64,000 nt of DNA from CAHJWO01 sp964245885 (GCA_964245885.1 CAXTOX010000001.1:50985-114984); one strand, 5' to 3'. Counted from the stretch's first letter, positions 43,670 through 52,665 are shown. Notes: a model not told the origin generated them from the letters alone. Numbers and translations are program-made.

Positions 43670-44617
43670 ATGACTTCCTTGCTGCCCCGTTTTCTCACCC
43701 GCCGTTCGTCTTCCCGCTGGCTTCCTCTGCTGGCGGCAGCGTGTACGGCTTTGCTCGCCGGTCCCGCGACGACGGCGCGGGCCGAGTTGCGTGACCATAA
43801 CATGTGGTGGACGCCCAAGGCAGTCACCACCGGCGGTCACCAGACCGACCTGCTGTTGATGGTCATTTTCTGGCTGACGTTCTTCATGTTCATCGTCGTC
43901 ACGACGACGTACATCATCTTCATCGTCAAGTACCGTTACCGCAAAGGCGTGAAGGCGGTCTACAGCCACGGCAACAACAGCTTGGAGTTGATCTGGACGG
44001 CCACGCCGGCTGCCATTTTCATCATCCTGGCGCTCTGGAGCGACCGCGTGTGGCTCCAGTTGCGGGGTCCCGCGCCCAAGGACGCGCTCAGCATCGACAT
44101 CGTTGCTTACCAGTGGGGCTTCCACATCCGGAATCCGGGTAAAGACGACACGCTAGGCAATTACGACCAACTCTGGATCGAAAAAGGCACGAACGACTTC
44201 GGCATTGATCCCAAAGACCCGCGCAACCAGGATGATTATACGAGCGAGAACCAGCTAACGCTGCCGGTGAACCGTCCGGTAAATGTCATCCTGCGTTCGG
44301 AAGACGTGATCCATGCTTTCTACGTCCCGGAGTTCCGCATGTACCAGGACATTCTGCCCGGGCGCAAGATCGACTGGGTGTGGTTCACGCCCGAGAAGGT
44401 CGGGCACTACGCGCTCGCGTGTAATCAGCTTTGCGGGACCGGCCACTATAACATGCAGGCCAAGATCGACGTGGTTAGCCAGGAAGATTACCAGAAGCTG
44501 GTGGATGAAAAGAGCGCCGGTGCCATCAAGGCGCACGAAGCCAAAGACCAGCCGCCCGTCCCGGCACCCGTCGCCGCCACGGAATCCGCACCCGTCGTGG
44601 CAGCCGTCAACTACTGA
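43670..44617 (+). CDS. coxB: Cytochrome c oxidase subunit II
   Basis: A 315-residue subunit II with a cleavable signal (to about 38), two helices (about 60-85 and 105-125), and a cupredoxin domain with an intact CuA site: His215, Cys251, Cys255, His259 and Met262 (CNQLCGTGHYNM). CuA receives electrons from a cytochrome c. There is no fused cytochrome domain, and the last 40 residues are Ala/Pro-rich. ATG 43670 is chosen because the upstream TTG at 43583 is the -35 box of a consensus promoter and the ATG at 43616 falls at the predicted transcription start. Confidence 0.93.
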   Translation: MTSLLPRFLTRRSSSRWLPLLAAACTALLAGPATTARAELRDHNMWWTPKAVTTGGHQTDLLLMVIFWLTFFMFIVVTTTYIIFIVKYRYRKGVKAVYSHGNNSLELIWTATPAAIFIILALWSDRVWLQLRGPAPKDALSIDIVAYQWGFHIRNPGKDDTLGNYDQLWIEKGTNDFGIDPKDPRNQDDYTSENQLTLPVNRPVNVILRSEDVIHAFYVPEFRMYQDILPGRKIDWVWFTPEKVGHYALACNQLCGTGHYNMQAKIDVVSQEDYQKLVDEKSAGAIKAHEAKDQPPVPAPVAATESAPVVAAVNY

Positions 44618-44664
44618 GACCCCACGCATTTTTCGTTCAATCCAAAGCCTGAACCGACCAAGCC

Positions 44665-46524
44665 ATGTCCGCCGCCATCACTGCTGACTCCATCCCGCAC
44701 ACGGAGGAACACGCGCACGAAGCGCACCATGTTCATCACGGGTTCTTCCGCACCTACGTCTGGTCGCACGATCACAAGATGATCGGCCTCCAGTATCTCT
44801 TCGCCAGTTTCTTCTTCGGAGCCATCAGCGGACTGCTGGCGATGGGAATGCGCTGGCAGTTAGGTTTCCCCGGCAAGGCCGTCCCGGTGCTCGGGCACTT
44901 CCTGCCGGCCAACATCGTCGGACCCGATGGCGCGGTTCTGCCCGGCGGCTACAACATGCTGGTGACGATGCACGCTACCATCATGGTGTTCTTTGTCATC
45001 ATGCCGCTGCTCATCGGCGTGTTCGGAAACTTCCTGATCCCGCTCAAGATCGGCGCGCCGGACATGGCGTTCCCGTTCTTCAACGAACTGAGTTTCTGGC
45101 TGTTCTTCCTGTCAGGCGTGATCGTGCTCAGCGGTTTCTGGAGCGGCGAGGTCACCGGCTTCTGGCATTGGCTAACCAACGACACCAAGACGCCGATTGA
45201 CGTGGGCGGCGCGGCAGCGGGCGGTTGGACGAGCTACGCCCCGTTGAGCAGCGACCCGGCTTACAACACCTATCATTACGGTCAGTCGGCATGGGCGGTC
45301 GGCATCTTCGTCAACGGTCTCGCCTCCATCGCGGGGGCGTTCAACTACATCACGACCATCGTGAACATGCGCTGTCCGGGCATGACCATGTTCCGTCTTC
45401 CGCTGTCGATCTGGGCGCTCTTCGTGACCGCGTTTTTGCTGCTGCTCGCGGTGCCGGTGCTCTCGGCGGCGGGTGCCATGCTCTGGCTGGATCTGAACAT
45501 GGGCACGACGTTCTTCAGCGGGCGCAACGGCACGGGCGGCGACCCGCTGCTCTACCAGCACCTGTTCTGGTTCTTCGGCCACCCGGAAGTGTACATCATG
45601 ATCCTGCCGGCGTTTGGCCTGGTCTCCGAAATTTTGCCGGTGTTTTGCCGCAAGCCGATCTTCGGTTACCGCGCGATGGTGTTCTCGATGGTTGCCATCG
45701 GGTTTTTGGGCTTCATCGTGTGGGGGCACCACATGTTCGTCTCGGGCATGAACCTGGTCGCCTCAGCGGTGTTCTCGTTCTCGACCATGGTCATCGCGGT
45801 GCCCTCGGCCATCAAGGTTTTCAACTGGATGGGCACGATCTGGAAGGGCAGCATCCGCTTCACGACGCCGATGTGTTTCTGCCTGGCGTTCGTGATGATG
45901 TTCATGGTCGGCGGGTTGTCGGGCATCTTCATGGCCTCTACGCCGGTCGACCTGTTCATCCACCACACCTACTTCATCGTGGCGCACTTCCATTACGTGC
46001 TCTTTGGCGGCAGTCTGTTCGCCTTGCAGGCGGCGGTGTACTTCTGGTATCCGAAGATGTTTGGGCGCATGATGAACGAGAGGATGGGCATGTGGAACTT
46101 CTGGCTGATGTTCATTTTCTTCAACCTGACGTTCTTCCCGATGCACACGATGGGTTTGGCGGGCATGATGCGCCGCATCGCCGACCCGACGCAGTACGAG
46201 CACCTGCGCTACCTCCAACCGTTGCAGAAGTTCATCTCGATTAGCGCGTTCGGGTTGGGGGCGTCGTTCATGGTGTTCTGGTACAACTTCTTCTGGAGCC
46301 TGAAGTACGGTGAGAAGGCGTCGAACAACCCGTGGCGTGCGTCCACATTGGAATGGACCTTGCCCTCGCCGGTGACGCTCCACGGCAACTTCCCCACCAC
46401 GCCGCGTGTTTACCACGGGCCTTACGAGTACAGCATCCCGGGCATGGAAGACGACTTCCTGCCGCAGAACGTGCCGATGCGTGAGGTCAAGCGGACGGCC
46501 GGCGTCGAGATCCCGGCGCACTAG
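44665..46524 (+). CDS. coxA: Cytochrome c oxidase subunit I (A-type heme-copper oxidase)
   Basis: A 619-residue catalytic subunit. Every ligand is present: low-spin heme a His in LVTMHATIMV, CuB His306 with Glu308 and Tyr in FGHPEVYIMILPAFG, CuB His355-His356 in WGHHMF, and HHTYFIVAHFHYVLFGG for the two heme histidines. GAPDMAFP contains the proton-uptake Asp. HPEVY makes it type A1. This is the true oxygen-reducing centre of the locus, in contrast to the ligand-less CcoN-like protein 4 kb upstream. It starts 47 bases after coxB. Confidence 0.96.
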   Translation: MSAAITADSIPHTEEHAHEAHHVHHGFFRTYVWSHDHKMIGLQYLFASFFFGAISGLLAMGMRWQLGFPGKAVPVLGHFLPANIVGPDGAVLPGGYNMLVTMHATIMVFFVIMPLLIGVFGNFLIPLKIGAPDMAFPFFNELSFWLFFLSGVIVLSGFWSGEVTGFWHWLTNDTKTPIDVGGAAAGGWTSYAPLSSDPAYNTYHYGQSAWAVGIFVNGLASIAGAFNYITTIVNMRCPGMTMFRLPLSIWALFVTAFLLLLAVPVLSAAGAMLWLDLNMGTTFFSGRNGTGGDPLLYQHLFWFFGHPEVYIMILPAFGLVSEILPVFCRKPIFGYRAMVFSMVAIGFLGFIVWGHHMFVSGMNLVASAVFSFSTMVIAVPSAIKVFNWMGTIWKGSIRFTTPMCFCLAFVMMFMVGGLSGIFMASTPVDLFIHHTYFIVAHFHYVLFGGSLFALQAAVYFWYPKMFGRMMNERMGMWNFWLMFIFFNLTFFPMHTMGLAGMMRRIADPTQYEHLRYLQPLQKFISISAFGLGASFMVFWYNFFWSLKYGEKASNNPWRASTLEWTLPSPVTLHGNFPTTPRVYHGPYEYSIPGMEDDFLPQNVPMREVKRTAGVEIPAH

Positions 46525-46542
46525 GCACCACAACAGCAAACT

Positions 46543-46570
46543 CCCGGTGGGGCACGAAGCCCCGGCCGGG
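46543..46570 (+). other. Strong mRNA hairpin between coxA and ctaA
   Basis: CCCGGTGGGGC pairs with GCCCCGGCCGGG (one bulged G, 5-nt loop). There is no T run after it, so it is more likely an attenuator or RNA-processing stem than a simple terminator. Confidence 0.4.
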
Positions 46571-46603
46571 AAGAGGTTCGGTTTAGCTTGAGGGTATTCC
46601 CAG

Positions 46604-47695
46604 ATGAGCAATGTGACCGTCCAACGTTCCGCCCAAACGGTTTCGACTTACGCACTGTGGCGTCATGCCTACACCGTCTTCGTGGCGGTGTGCATCCTGG
46701 TGTTGATTTGCAGCGGCGGCATGGTCACGAGCAAGGATGCCGGCCTGACGGTACCCGACTGGCCGAATTCGTACGGCTACAACATGTTTGCTTTCCCGGT
46801 GTCGCGCTGGGTCGGCGGCATCTTTTTTGAACACACCCACCGGCTGATTGCCTCGCTGGTCGGGATGCTGACGGTTGGTTTGGCGGTGTGGCTGGCGCGC
46901 TCGGAACCCCGCCGCTGGGTGCGTTCGGTGGGTTATCTCGCGGTCGGCGCGGTGATCCTGCAAGGCGTGTTGGGCGGGTTGCGCGTGACGATGCTCAAGG
47001 ATTGGATCGGCGTGCCGCACGCGTTGCTCGCGCAGGCGTTTTTCGCGTTGATGGCGTTTCTCGCGCTGACGCAATCGCGTTGGTGGTCGCGGCTCGGTCA
47101 GAACCCGCTGAGCGAAGACACGCGGGAATCGTTGGCACCCTTGCGCCGGAATGCCGCCGTGGCGACGGTGTTGACTTACCTTCAGCTTGGCCTGGGCGCG
47201 GCCATGCGCCACGCGCACGCGGGATTGTCCATCCTCGATTTTCCGAAGGCTTATGGCCATTGGTGGCCGCAGGTACACCGGGGCGACATGCCGGCATTGA
47301 ACCTCCATCGCACCGAGGACCTTCACCTGCCGTCGACGAGTCTTGGCCTGATCCATCTGCAAATGACGCATCGCATGATGGCGGGAATCATCCTGCTTGG
47401 CGTGTTGAGCGTGGGATGGCTGGCCTGGAAGCGGCGCGCGTTCCTGCCGACCGGCTTGCGCTGGTTGGGAACCGCCTGGCCGGCGGTGCTGGCGGTGCAG
47501 ATTACTCTGGGCATCTACACGATCTGGACGCAGAAAGCGGCGGACGTGGCCACGGCGCACGTTGCCGTTGGCGCGACCTCCCTCGTCTGGGGGGTGGTGA
47601 CCTACGCGGCTCTGCGCCGCTGGACGCGCCCGCGTGCCATCGAGCTGGAAACGGCGAGCCTGCACACGCGGTCCGTGGTGGAGGTGGCTGGCTGA
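46604..47695 (+). CDS. ctaA: Heme A synthase
   Basis: A 363-residue COX15/CtaA protein with eight helices. It oxidises the methyl group of heme O to make heme A for the oxidase. Conserved histidines are in FFEHTHRLIASLVG and in MTHRMMAGIIL, with CxxxxxxxC-type features weak; MVTSKDAGLTVPDWPNSYG is the family N-terminal loop. It overlaps ctaB by one base (TGATG). Its presence confirms that an A-type heme oxidase is made. Confidence 0.93.
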   Translation: MSNVTVQRSAQTVSTYALWRHAYTVFVAVCILVLICSGGMVTSKDAGLTVPDWPNSYGYNMFAFPVSRWVGGIFFEHTHRLIASLVGMLTVGLAVWLARSEPRRWVRSVGYLAVGAVILQGVLGGLRVTMLKDWIGVPHALLAQAFFALMAFLALTQSRWWSRLGQNPLSEDTRESLAPLRRNAAVATVLTYLQLGLGAAMRHAHAGLSILDFPKAYGHWWPQVHRGDMPALNLHRTEDLHLPSTSLGLIHLQMTHRMMAGIILLGVLSVGWLAWKRRAFLPTGLRWLGTAWPAVLAVQITLGIYTIWTQKAADVATAHVAVGATSLVWGVVTYAALRRWTRPRAIELETASLHTRSVVEVAG

Positions 47696-48690
47696 TGAAG
47701 CCGGCGGTATTGACGCCCCCCGTCGCCCGGGTGGATTGTGACCTCGTGGCCGATCCAGGGACAACGACGGATGATCCGGTGGTCAGCCTCACCGCCGATG
47801 TGCCCACGGTGGTCGAGGAAGCGGTGCCGGGACGATTCGCCGACTTTTGCGAGCTGATCAAAGCGCGGTTGACCTCGCTGGTTCTGTTCACCACGCTGGC
47901 AGGTTTTTACATGGGATGGAGCGGGGCGATGGATTGGGCGCGGGCTTTGAACGCACTGCTGGGCACGGCGTTGGTCGCCGCAGGCTCAGCCGCCCTCAAC
48001 GAACTCCTGGAGCGCCGCGCCGACGCCGCCATGCACCGGACCTGCGAACGGCCGCTGCCGTCCGGGCGCATGCGTCCGGACACGGCGCTGCTGATCGGCT
48101 TCGGCCTCGTGGCCGGTGGCTTGGCGTACCTGTACTTCCTGGCCAACCTGTTGTCTTCCGCCCTGGCGGCGTTGACGATGGCCACTTACCTTTTTGCCTA
48201 CACGCCGCTCAAGCGCCGCACGACGCTCAACACGCTCGTGGGCGCGATCCCCGGCGCGCTGCCGCCGATGATCGGGTGGGCCGCGGCGCGCGGGACGGTG
48301 GACAACGAGGCGTGGGCGTTGTTCGCGATCCTGTTCTGCTGGCAGATGCCGCATTTCCTGGCGATTGCCTGGATGTTCCGTGAAGACTATGCGCGGGCGG
48401 GCTTCGTGATGCTGCCCAACTTCGACGAGACTGGCGCGGTGACCGGCCGTCAGGCGGTGAACTATTCGTTCGCGCTGCTGCTGGTCAGCCTCGTGCCGGG
48501 CGTCATCGGCATGGCGGGGAGGGGATATTTCCTCGGGGCGTTCGTGCTCGGATTGGGCATGATCGTTTATTCCTTGCGGATGCAGTTGGCTCCGGGACGC
48601 AGGTACGCGCGGCAGCTTTTCTTTGCGTCGATCATTTATCTGCCGCTGCTGTTGGTGCTGCTGGCGTTGGGGAAGGTCGTACCCACGTAG
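47695..48690 (+). CDS. ctaB: Protoheme IX farnesyltransferase
   Basis: A 331-residue UbiA-family prenyltransferase with about nine helices, converting heme B to heme O. Motifs: LIKARLTSLVLFTTLAGF, the first aspartate-rich-type region NELLERRADAAMHRTCERPLPSGR (the first acid is Glu rather than Asp), and WQMPHFLAIAWMFREDYARAG. An N-terminal extension of about 50 residues precedes the usual start. It is coupled to ctaA. Confidence 0.93.
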   Translation: MKPAVLTPPVARVDCDLVADPGTTTDDPVVSLTADVPTVVEEAVPGRFADFCELIKARLTSLVLFTTLAGFYMGWSGAMDWARALNALLGTALVAAGSAALNELLERRADAAMHRTCERPLPSGRMRPDTALLIGFGLVAGGLAYLYFLANLLSSALAALTMATYLFAYTPLKRRTTLNTLVGAIPGALPPMIGWAAARGTVDNEAWALFAILFCWQMPHFLAIAWMFREDYARAGFVMLPNFDETGAVTGRQAVNYSFALLLVSLVPGVIGMAGRGYFLGAFVLGLGMIVYSLRMQLAPGRRYARQLFFASIIYLPLLLVLLALGKVVPT

Positions 48691-48743
48691 CGGGTTGGAC
48701 GGCTGGAAGTTTTCTTGTTTGGGAGCCGAAAGTCCCATCGATG

Positions 48744-48862
48744 AAGTCAGAGTTTAGCCACAGATTTCGCAGATTTCCGCAGATTGAAAGAAGGAGGGAA
48801 CCCCTTCTTACCCTTCTTTCAATCTGCGGAAATCTGCGAAATCTGTGGCTAAACTCTGACTT
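48744..48862. repeat. Family D perfect long palindrome
   Basis: Two 51-bp arms (48744-48794 and 48812-48862) that are exact reverse complements, around a 17-nt centre. The arm contains tandem CAGATTTCG/CAGATTTCC/GCAGATT units. It is in the operon between ctaB and the next gene and would form a very stable RNA stem. No mutation separates the arms, so it is young or kept by conversion. Confidence 0.95.
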
Positions 48863-48934
48863 TTGCAGGAAGTCTATTGGCCTCGGATTAGCCTGCAAAA
48901 TCTGCCGCGGCCTGTCCATCCCACCTCCATAGAA

Positions 48935-49165
48935 ATGGACCCGCTTTCACCCGCCACGCGCCGCGCCAATTTTTGGCTGTTCATCGCGCTGATCGTCTTC
49001 GCCGTGGCGTTCACCATCGCCATCTTCCTCTGGATGCGCGGCGTCGTGAGGACCAACGGCGGCATCGTGGATCCGCAACGCAAGACTTCCCTGCTCGTTC
49101 CAGGCCGCAAACCGGCGTCCGTGGCTGATTTTGTTTTGCCAACGACCGCGCCTTGCTTTACGTGA
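48935..49165 (+). CDS. Small single-helix protein in the oxidase operon
   Basis: A 76-residue protein with one helix (FWLFIALIVFAVAFTIAIFLWM, about 12-33) and a basic/polar end (PQRKTSLLVPGRK). The ATG at 48935 and the stop, 16 bases before coxC, fit an operon gene. It may be a small accessory subunit of the oxidase (like subunit IV in other oxidases), but there is no diagnostic motif. A non-coding reading remains possible. Confidence 0.5.
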   Translation: MDPLSPATRRANFWLFIALIVFAVAFTIAIFLWMRGVVRTNGGIVDPQRKTSLLVPGRKPASVADFVLPTTAPCFT

Positions 49166-49181
49166 AGCCTGCACCCCTTTT

Positions 49182-49832
49182 ATGAGTTCCACCGCTAATC
49201 CCGCCCACGAAACCGCCGGTGACGTGCCGCCCGTGAACCTGGCCAAGTTTGGCATGCTAACTTTCCTGGCTTCGGAGGCGATGCTCTTCGCCGGGCTGAT
49301 CAGCGCGTACCTCATCCTTTGGATCAGCCGTGGCAGTGCCTACCGGCCCGACTGGATCCACGAGTCCTGGCCGATCAAGCTGACGGGCGGCAACACGATC
49401 CTTTTGCTCGCCAGCAGTTACACGCTCTGGCGGGGTGAAAAAGCGGTGGCCCAGGGCAAACCATCCGGACTCTGGATCGGGTTGACGACGCTGCTCGGCG
49501 CGATCTTCGTCACGGTTCAGGGGTTTGAGTGGACGAACCTCAAGAACCACGAAAACCTGTGGTTCAACACCGCCGGCACCTACAGCGCCAATTTCTTCCT
49601 GCTCACCGGTTTTCACGGGCTGCACGTGTCCATCGGGGTGATCTTCCTGGCGTTCACGACCCTCTACGCGCTGGCGGGGAAGTTCACCCCGCACCGCCAC
49701 TCCTTTCTGACGTGCGTGTCACTGTATTGGCACTTCGTGGATGTGGTGTGGATCCTCCTGTTCTTCGTCATGTACGTGCTGCCGTTCTTCATCCATCCGG
49801 CGATGGTGCCGGAAACGTCGGCGGTGCCGTGA
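49182..49832 (+). CDS. coxC: Cytochrome c oxidase subunit III
   Basis: A 216-residue subunit III with five helices, the short bacterial form that starts at the third helix of the mitochondrial protein. Family motifs: FGMLTFLASEAMLFAGLISAYL, FEWTNL, FFLLTGFHGLHVSIGVIFL, and SLYWHFVDVVWILLFFVMYVLP. It stabilises subunit I and may guide oxygen. ATG 49182 is chosen as the natural start; it overlaps the next gene by one base. Confidence 0.93.
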   Translation: MSSTANPAHETAGDVPPVNLAKFGMLTFLASEAMLFAGLISAYLILWISRGSAYRPDWIHESWPIKLTGGNTILLLASSYTLWRGEKAVAQGKPSGLWIGLTTLLGAIFVTVQGFEWTNLKNHENLWFNTAGTYSANFFLLTGFHGLHVSIGVIFLAFTTLYALAGKFTPHRHSFLTCVSLYWHFVDVVWILLFFVMYVLPFFIHPAMVPETSAVP

Positions 49833-50545
49833 TGCCTCCCGCCTCGACATCCGTGCGGGAATTGCCAGCCGCCGCGCCGGTCAGCCGGACGCTGCAGTGG
49901 CTGGTCTGGAGCGCCTTGGGGCTGATCGTGCTGGCTTTGTTCGCCGGGTTCGTGCGTCAACAGTGGAAGTCGCAGGAGCGGCCCGCGGGTACGGCGTTGG
50001 ATCGTTTCAACCGGGTGCCGGATTTCACCCTGACCGAGCGGAGCGGACAGCCGCTGGAATCCGCCGCGGCGTTGAAGGGCAAGGTGTGGCTGGCGAGTTT
50101 CTTTTTCACCGCCTGCCCCGGCCCGTGCCTGCGGATGAACAGTCGTTTGCAGGAGATCCAGCAGGCGCTGAACAAGGACAAGCACGGCGACGTGCGGATC
50201 GTGTCGTTTTCCATTGCCCCGGAGATGGACACCCCGGAGGTGCTGCGCAAGTATGCCGCGCGCTTCCACGCGTCGGAGGACCACTGGTTCTTCCTGACCG
50301 GCGACCGGGAGAAAACGTACGACCTCGCGCGAAACATTTTTCAATTCACCGTCAAGAAGGTGGATGATCCGACGGACCCGAACGCGTACATCCACAACAC
50401 GCGGATCGCCCTGGTGGACCGCGACGGCGTGATCCGCGGTTCCTACGACGCCACGATGCCCGACGGCACCCCCAACGAGGAAGTCGTGCAGCAGGTGCTC
50501 ACGGGAGTGGGCGAACTGTTGCGCGAGCCGCCCGGGGCGAAATGA
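49832..50545 (+). CDS. SCO1/SenC copper chaperone for CuA
   Basis: A 237-residue membrane-tethered thioredoxin-fold protein: one helix at 20-42, then the copper site Cys95-x3-Cys99 in FTACPGPCLRMN and a His in NAYIHNTRIALVDRDG. It helps load copper in CuA of CoxB. ATG 49832 overlaps the coxC stop. A normal member of the operon. Confidence 0.92.
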   Translation: MPPASTSVRELPAAAPVSRTLQWLVWSALGLIVLALFAGFVRQQWKSQERPAGTALDRFNRVPDFTLTERSGQPLESAAALKGKVWLASFFFTACPGPCLRMNSRLQEIQQALNKDKHGDVRIVSFSIAPEMDTPEVLRKYAARFHASEDHWFFLTGDREKTYDLARNIFQFTVKKVDDPTDPNAYIHNTRIALVDRDGVIRGSYDATMPDGTPNEEVVQQVLTGVGELLREPPGAK

Positions 50546-50602
50546 ACTTACACCCGTGCTTGAAGCCGTGCTCGCTTGGTGCAAATTGAGAAAGGCAATT
50601 CC

Positions 50603-50929
50603 ATGAAAAAGGCCACTGTTTCCCGACTCGCAAACCGCGCCGCCTGGCTGTTGGGCGCAACGCTGATCTTCGCGCACACCGCCGCGCAGGCTTGCCCCGG
50701 CTGCAAGCAGAACTTTGTGCCCGGCACCGACGGCAAGGTTCCGCCGCTGAACGGCGCGAGCCTTGGGTTTGGAATCAGCATCTTTTTCATGATCTTCATG
50801 ATCGCCGCGCTCCTCGGCGGGTTGGGTTTCATGATGTACCGCTCCTGCCAGGTGATTGCCGCGCGGCACGGTGCCATGCTCGCCCGCCTGGAAGCGGAAG
50901 AAGCCGCGGCGGCCGGGATGCCCGCGTAG
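50603..50929 (+). CDS. Small exported protein with CPGC motif
   Basis: A 108-residue protein. A signal peptide (LGATLIFAHTAAQA) is followed by CPGCKQNFVPGTDG, one helix (SLGFGISIFFMIFMIAALLGGLGFMM) and a charged tail. CxxC next to a SCO gene might bind copper or act in thiol exchange, which is inference. It lies 57 bases after the SCO gene. I do not recognise the family. Confidence 0.65.
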   Translation: MKKATVSRLANRAAWLLGATLIFAHTAAQACPGCKQNFVPGTDGKVPPLNGASLGFGISIFFMIFMIAALLGGLGFMMYRSCQVIAARHGAMLARLEAEEAAAAGMPA

Positions 50930-50931
50930 GC

Positions 50932-51438
50932 ATGACACTCGCCGAATTTCCCGCGCTTAACGCCACGCTCAACGGCGCGAGCACGGTGCTCATAGCCAGC
51001 GGCTGGGCCTTGGCCCGACGTGAGTACAAGACCGCGCACATCGTCTGCATGACGGCGGCGATCGTGACCTCGTCGGCGTTCCTCGCTTGCTACCTGTATT
51101 TCCATTACCACGTGCCCGGCGGTTCGATCCACTTCGACTACCCGGACCCGGCGCGCCCGAGTGCGATGCGCTGGGTATATTTCCCGCTGCTGATTACCCA
51201 CGTCCTGCTGGCGTTTGCCGTGGTGCCGCTGGTGGTCTCCAGCGTGGTGCCGGCTTTGCGGCAGCGTTGGGGGGCGCACCGGGCGGTCTCGGCGTACACC
51301 ATGCCGATCTGGCTCTACGTGTCGGTGACAGGGGTGATCGTTTACCTGATGCTCTACCAATGGTTCCCGAGCAGCGAGATCGAGACCAAGCTGCACCCGA
51401 ACCAGGCGGCGTCCCTAGTGGTAAATTGGCCGCGATGA
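50932..51438 (+). CDS. DUF420 membrane protein (CtaM-like oxidase assembly factor)
   Basis: A 168-residue DUF420 protein with four helices: LPALNATLNGAS start, RREYKTAHIVCMTAAIVTSSAFLACYLYFHY, ITHVLLAFAVVPLVVSSV, and the end MPIWLYVSVTGVIVYLMLY. DUF420/CtaM-type proteins help assemble heme A oxidases. Histidines in FHYHVPG and RHR region may bind heme or copper. Last gene of the respiratory locus; its stop overlaps the next start by four bases (GATGA). Confidence 0.85.
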   Translation: MTLAEFPALNATLNGASTVLIASGWALARREYKTAHIVCMTAAIVTSSAFLACYLYFHYHVPGGSIHFDYPDPARPSAMRWVYFPLLITHVLLAFAVVPLVVSSVVPALRQRWGAHRAVSAYTMPIWLYVSVTGVIVYLMLYQWFPSSEIETKLHPNQAASLVVNWPR

Positions 51439-52391
51439 AACTCGTCGTCCTCGACGGCTACACGCTCAATCCCGGCGACCTGAACTGGGGTCCGCTGCTC
51501 GACCTGGGCGACGGTCCGCAAATCTACGAGCGCACCGGCCCGCAGGACACCGTTTCGCGGGCCGCGGACGCGGAGATCCTCCTGACCAACAAGGTCGTGC
51601 TCGACCGTGACACGCTCGCGCAGTTGCCCAAGCTCCGGTATGTCGGCATTCTCGCCACGGGCGTCAACGTCATCGATCTGGCGGCGGCGCACGAGCGCGG
51701 GATCGTCGTGACCAACGTGCCCGCCTACAGCACGGCGTCGGTGGTGCAACTCACCCTCGCGCTCCTGCTCGAACTCACCCAGCACGTCGGCCACCACGCC
51801 AACAGCGTGCGACAGGGGAACTGGGCCCGGAGCAGGGATTTCGCCTACTGGGATTTTCCGCTGGTCGAACTCGAAGGTCTGACGATGGGCTTGGTCGGTT
51901 TCGGGGCCATCGCGCAAGGCGTAGCGCAGGTCGCGCAAACCCTCGGGATGCGCGTGCTCGCCACCCGCCGCGCCGAGCGTTCGCCAGAGGTTCCCGGCGT
52001 GCAAATGGTGGACTTGGACACGCTCTTCCGTGAGAGCGACGTGCTCAGCGTGCATTGCCCGTTGACGCCGGAGACGAAGGGGTTGGTCAACGCCGCGCGT
52101 TTGGCGACGATGAAGCCGAGCGCGTACGTGCTCAACACCAGCCGCGGTCCCGTGGTCAACGAAGCCGACCTCGCCGAGGCGCTCAACACGGGCAAGATCG
52201 CGGGCGCGGGCGTGGACGTACTCTCGACCGAGCCTCCGGCGGCGAACAATCCGCTGCTGACAGCGAAGAACTGCTTCGTTACCCCCCACATCGCTTGGGC
52301 CACCAAGGCGGCGCGCGGCCGGTTGCTGGCGACGGTGGTGGCCAACATCCGGGCGTTCCTCGTCGGCAAACCACAGAACGTAGTGTCCTGA
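51435..52391 (+). CDS. D-2-hydroxyacid dehydrogenase (NAD-dependent)
   Basis: A 318-residue enzyme of the glycerate/hydroxypyruvate/phosphoglycerate dehydrogenase family. NAD-binding GLVGFGAIAQG (GxGxxxxG variant), catalytic Arg in LNTSRGPVVNE, Glu in AGAGVDVLSTEP, and His in VTPHIAWATKAAR are all in place. Starts on top of the DUF420 stop, so it may share the oxidase transcript despite an unrelated function. Family B repeat begins directly after TGA. Confidence 0.88.
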   Translation: MKLVVLDGYTLNPGDLNWGPLLDLGDGPQIYERTGPQDTVSRAADAEILLTNKVVLDRDTLAQLPKLRYVGILATGVNVIDLAAAHERGIVVTNVPAYSTASVVQLTLALLLELTQHVGHHANSVRQGNWARSRDFAYWDFPLVELEGLTMGLVGFGAIAQGVAQVAQTLGMRVLATRRAERSPEVPGVQMVDLDTLFRESDVLSVHCPLTPETKGLVNAARLATMKPSAYVLNTSRGPVVNEADLAEALNTGKIAGAGVDVLSTEPPAANNPLLTAKNCFVTPHIAWATKAARGRLLATVVANIRAFLVGKPQNVVS

Positions 52392-52665
52392 AGCGTTTTC
52401 TGGTTGCGCGTAAGGTCTTCAGCCCCGGCAGGGGCGCAAGAGTTTAGCCCACGGCGTGAGCCGTGGGAAAGGTTCCCATCCACGTCCAAGCCCCGGTAGG
52501 GGCGTCAGAAAACCGGTACGACGGTCCGTGGAAGGCCCACGTCTTTTCTTCCGCCCCTGCCGGGGCTGGCGTGTACCCCGTGGATGACCCACGGCTTACG
52601 CCATGGGCTAAATTCTTACGCCTCTGCCGGGGCTGGGAGGACTCCACACGCAAATGAAAAACGCT
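52392..52665. repeat. Family B palindromic repeat, complete copy 1
   Basis: A 274-bp element with AGCGTTTT ends, inner GCCCCGGCAGGGGC hairpins repeated four times (two per half), and a CCCACGGC-GTGAGCC-GTGGG stem in each half. The whole is an imperfect palindrome. It begins on the first base after the hydroxyacid dehydrogenase stop. The adjacent 30 bases to the cupin stop hold nothing recognised. Confidence 0.9.

Noticed and set aside
48632..48919. Minus-strand open frame over the family D palindrome
   Set aside because: Its amino acids come from the palindrome arms, which read similarly on both strands. No start signal or domain.
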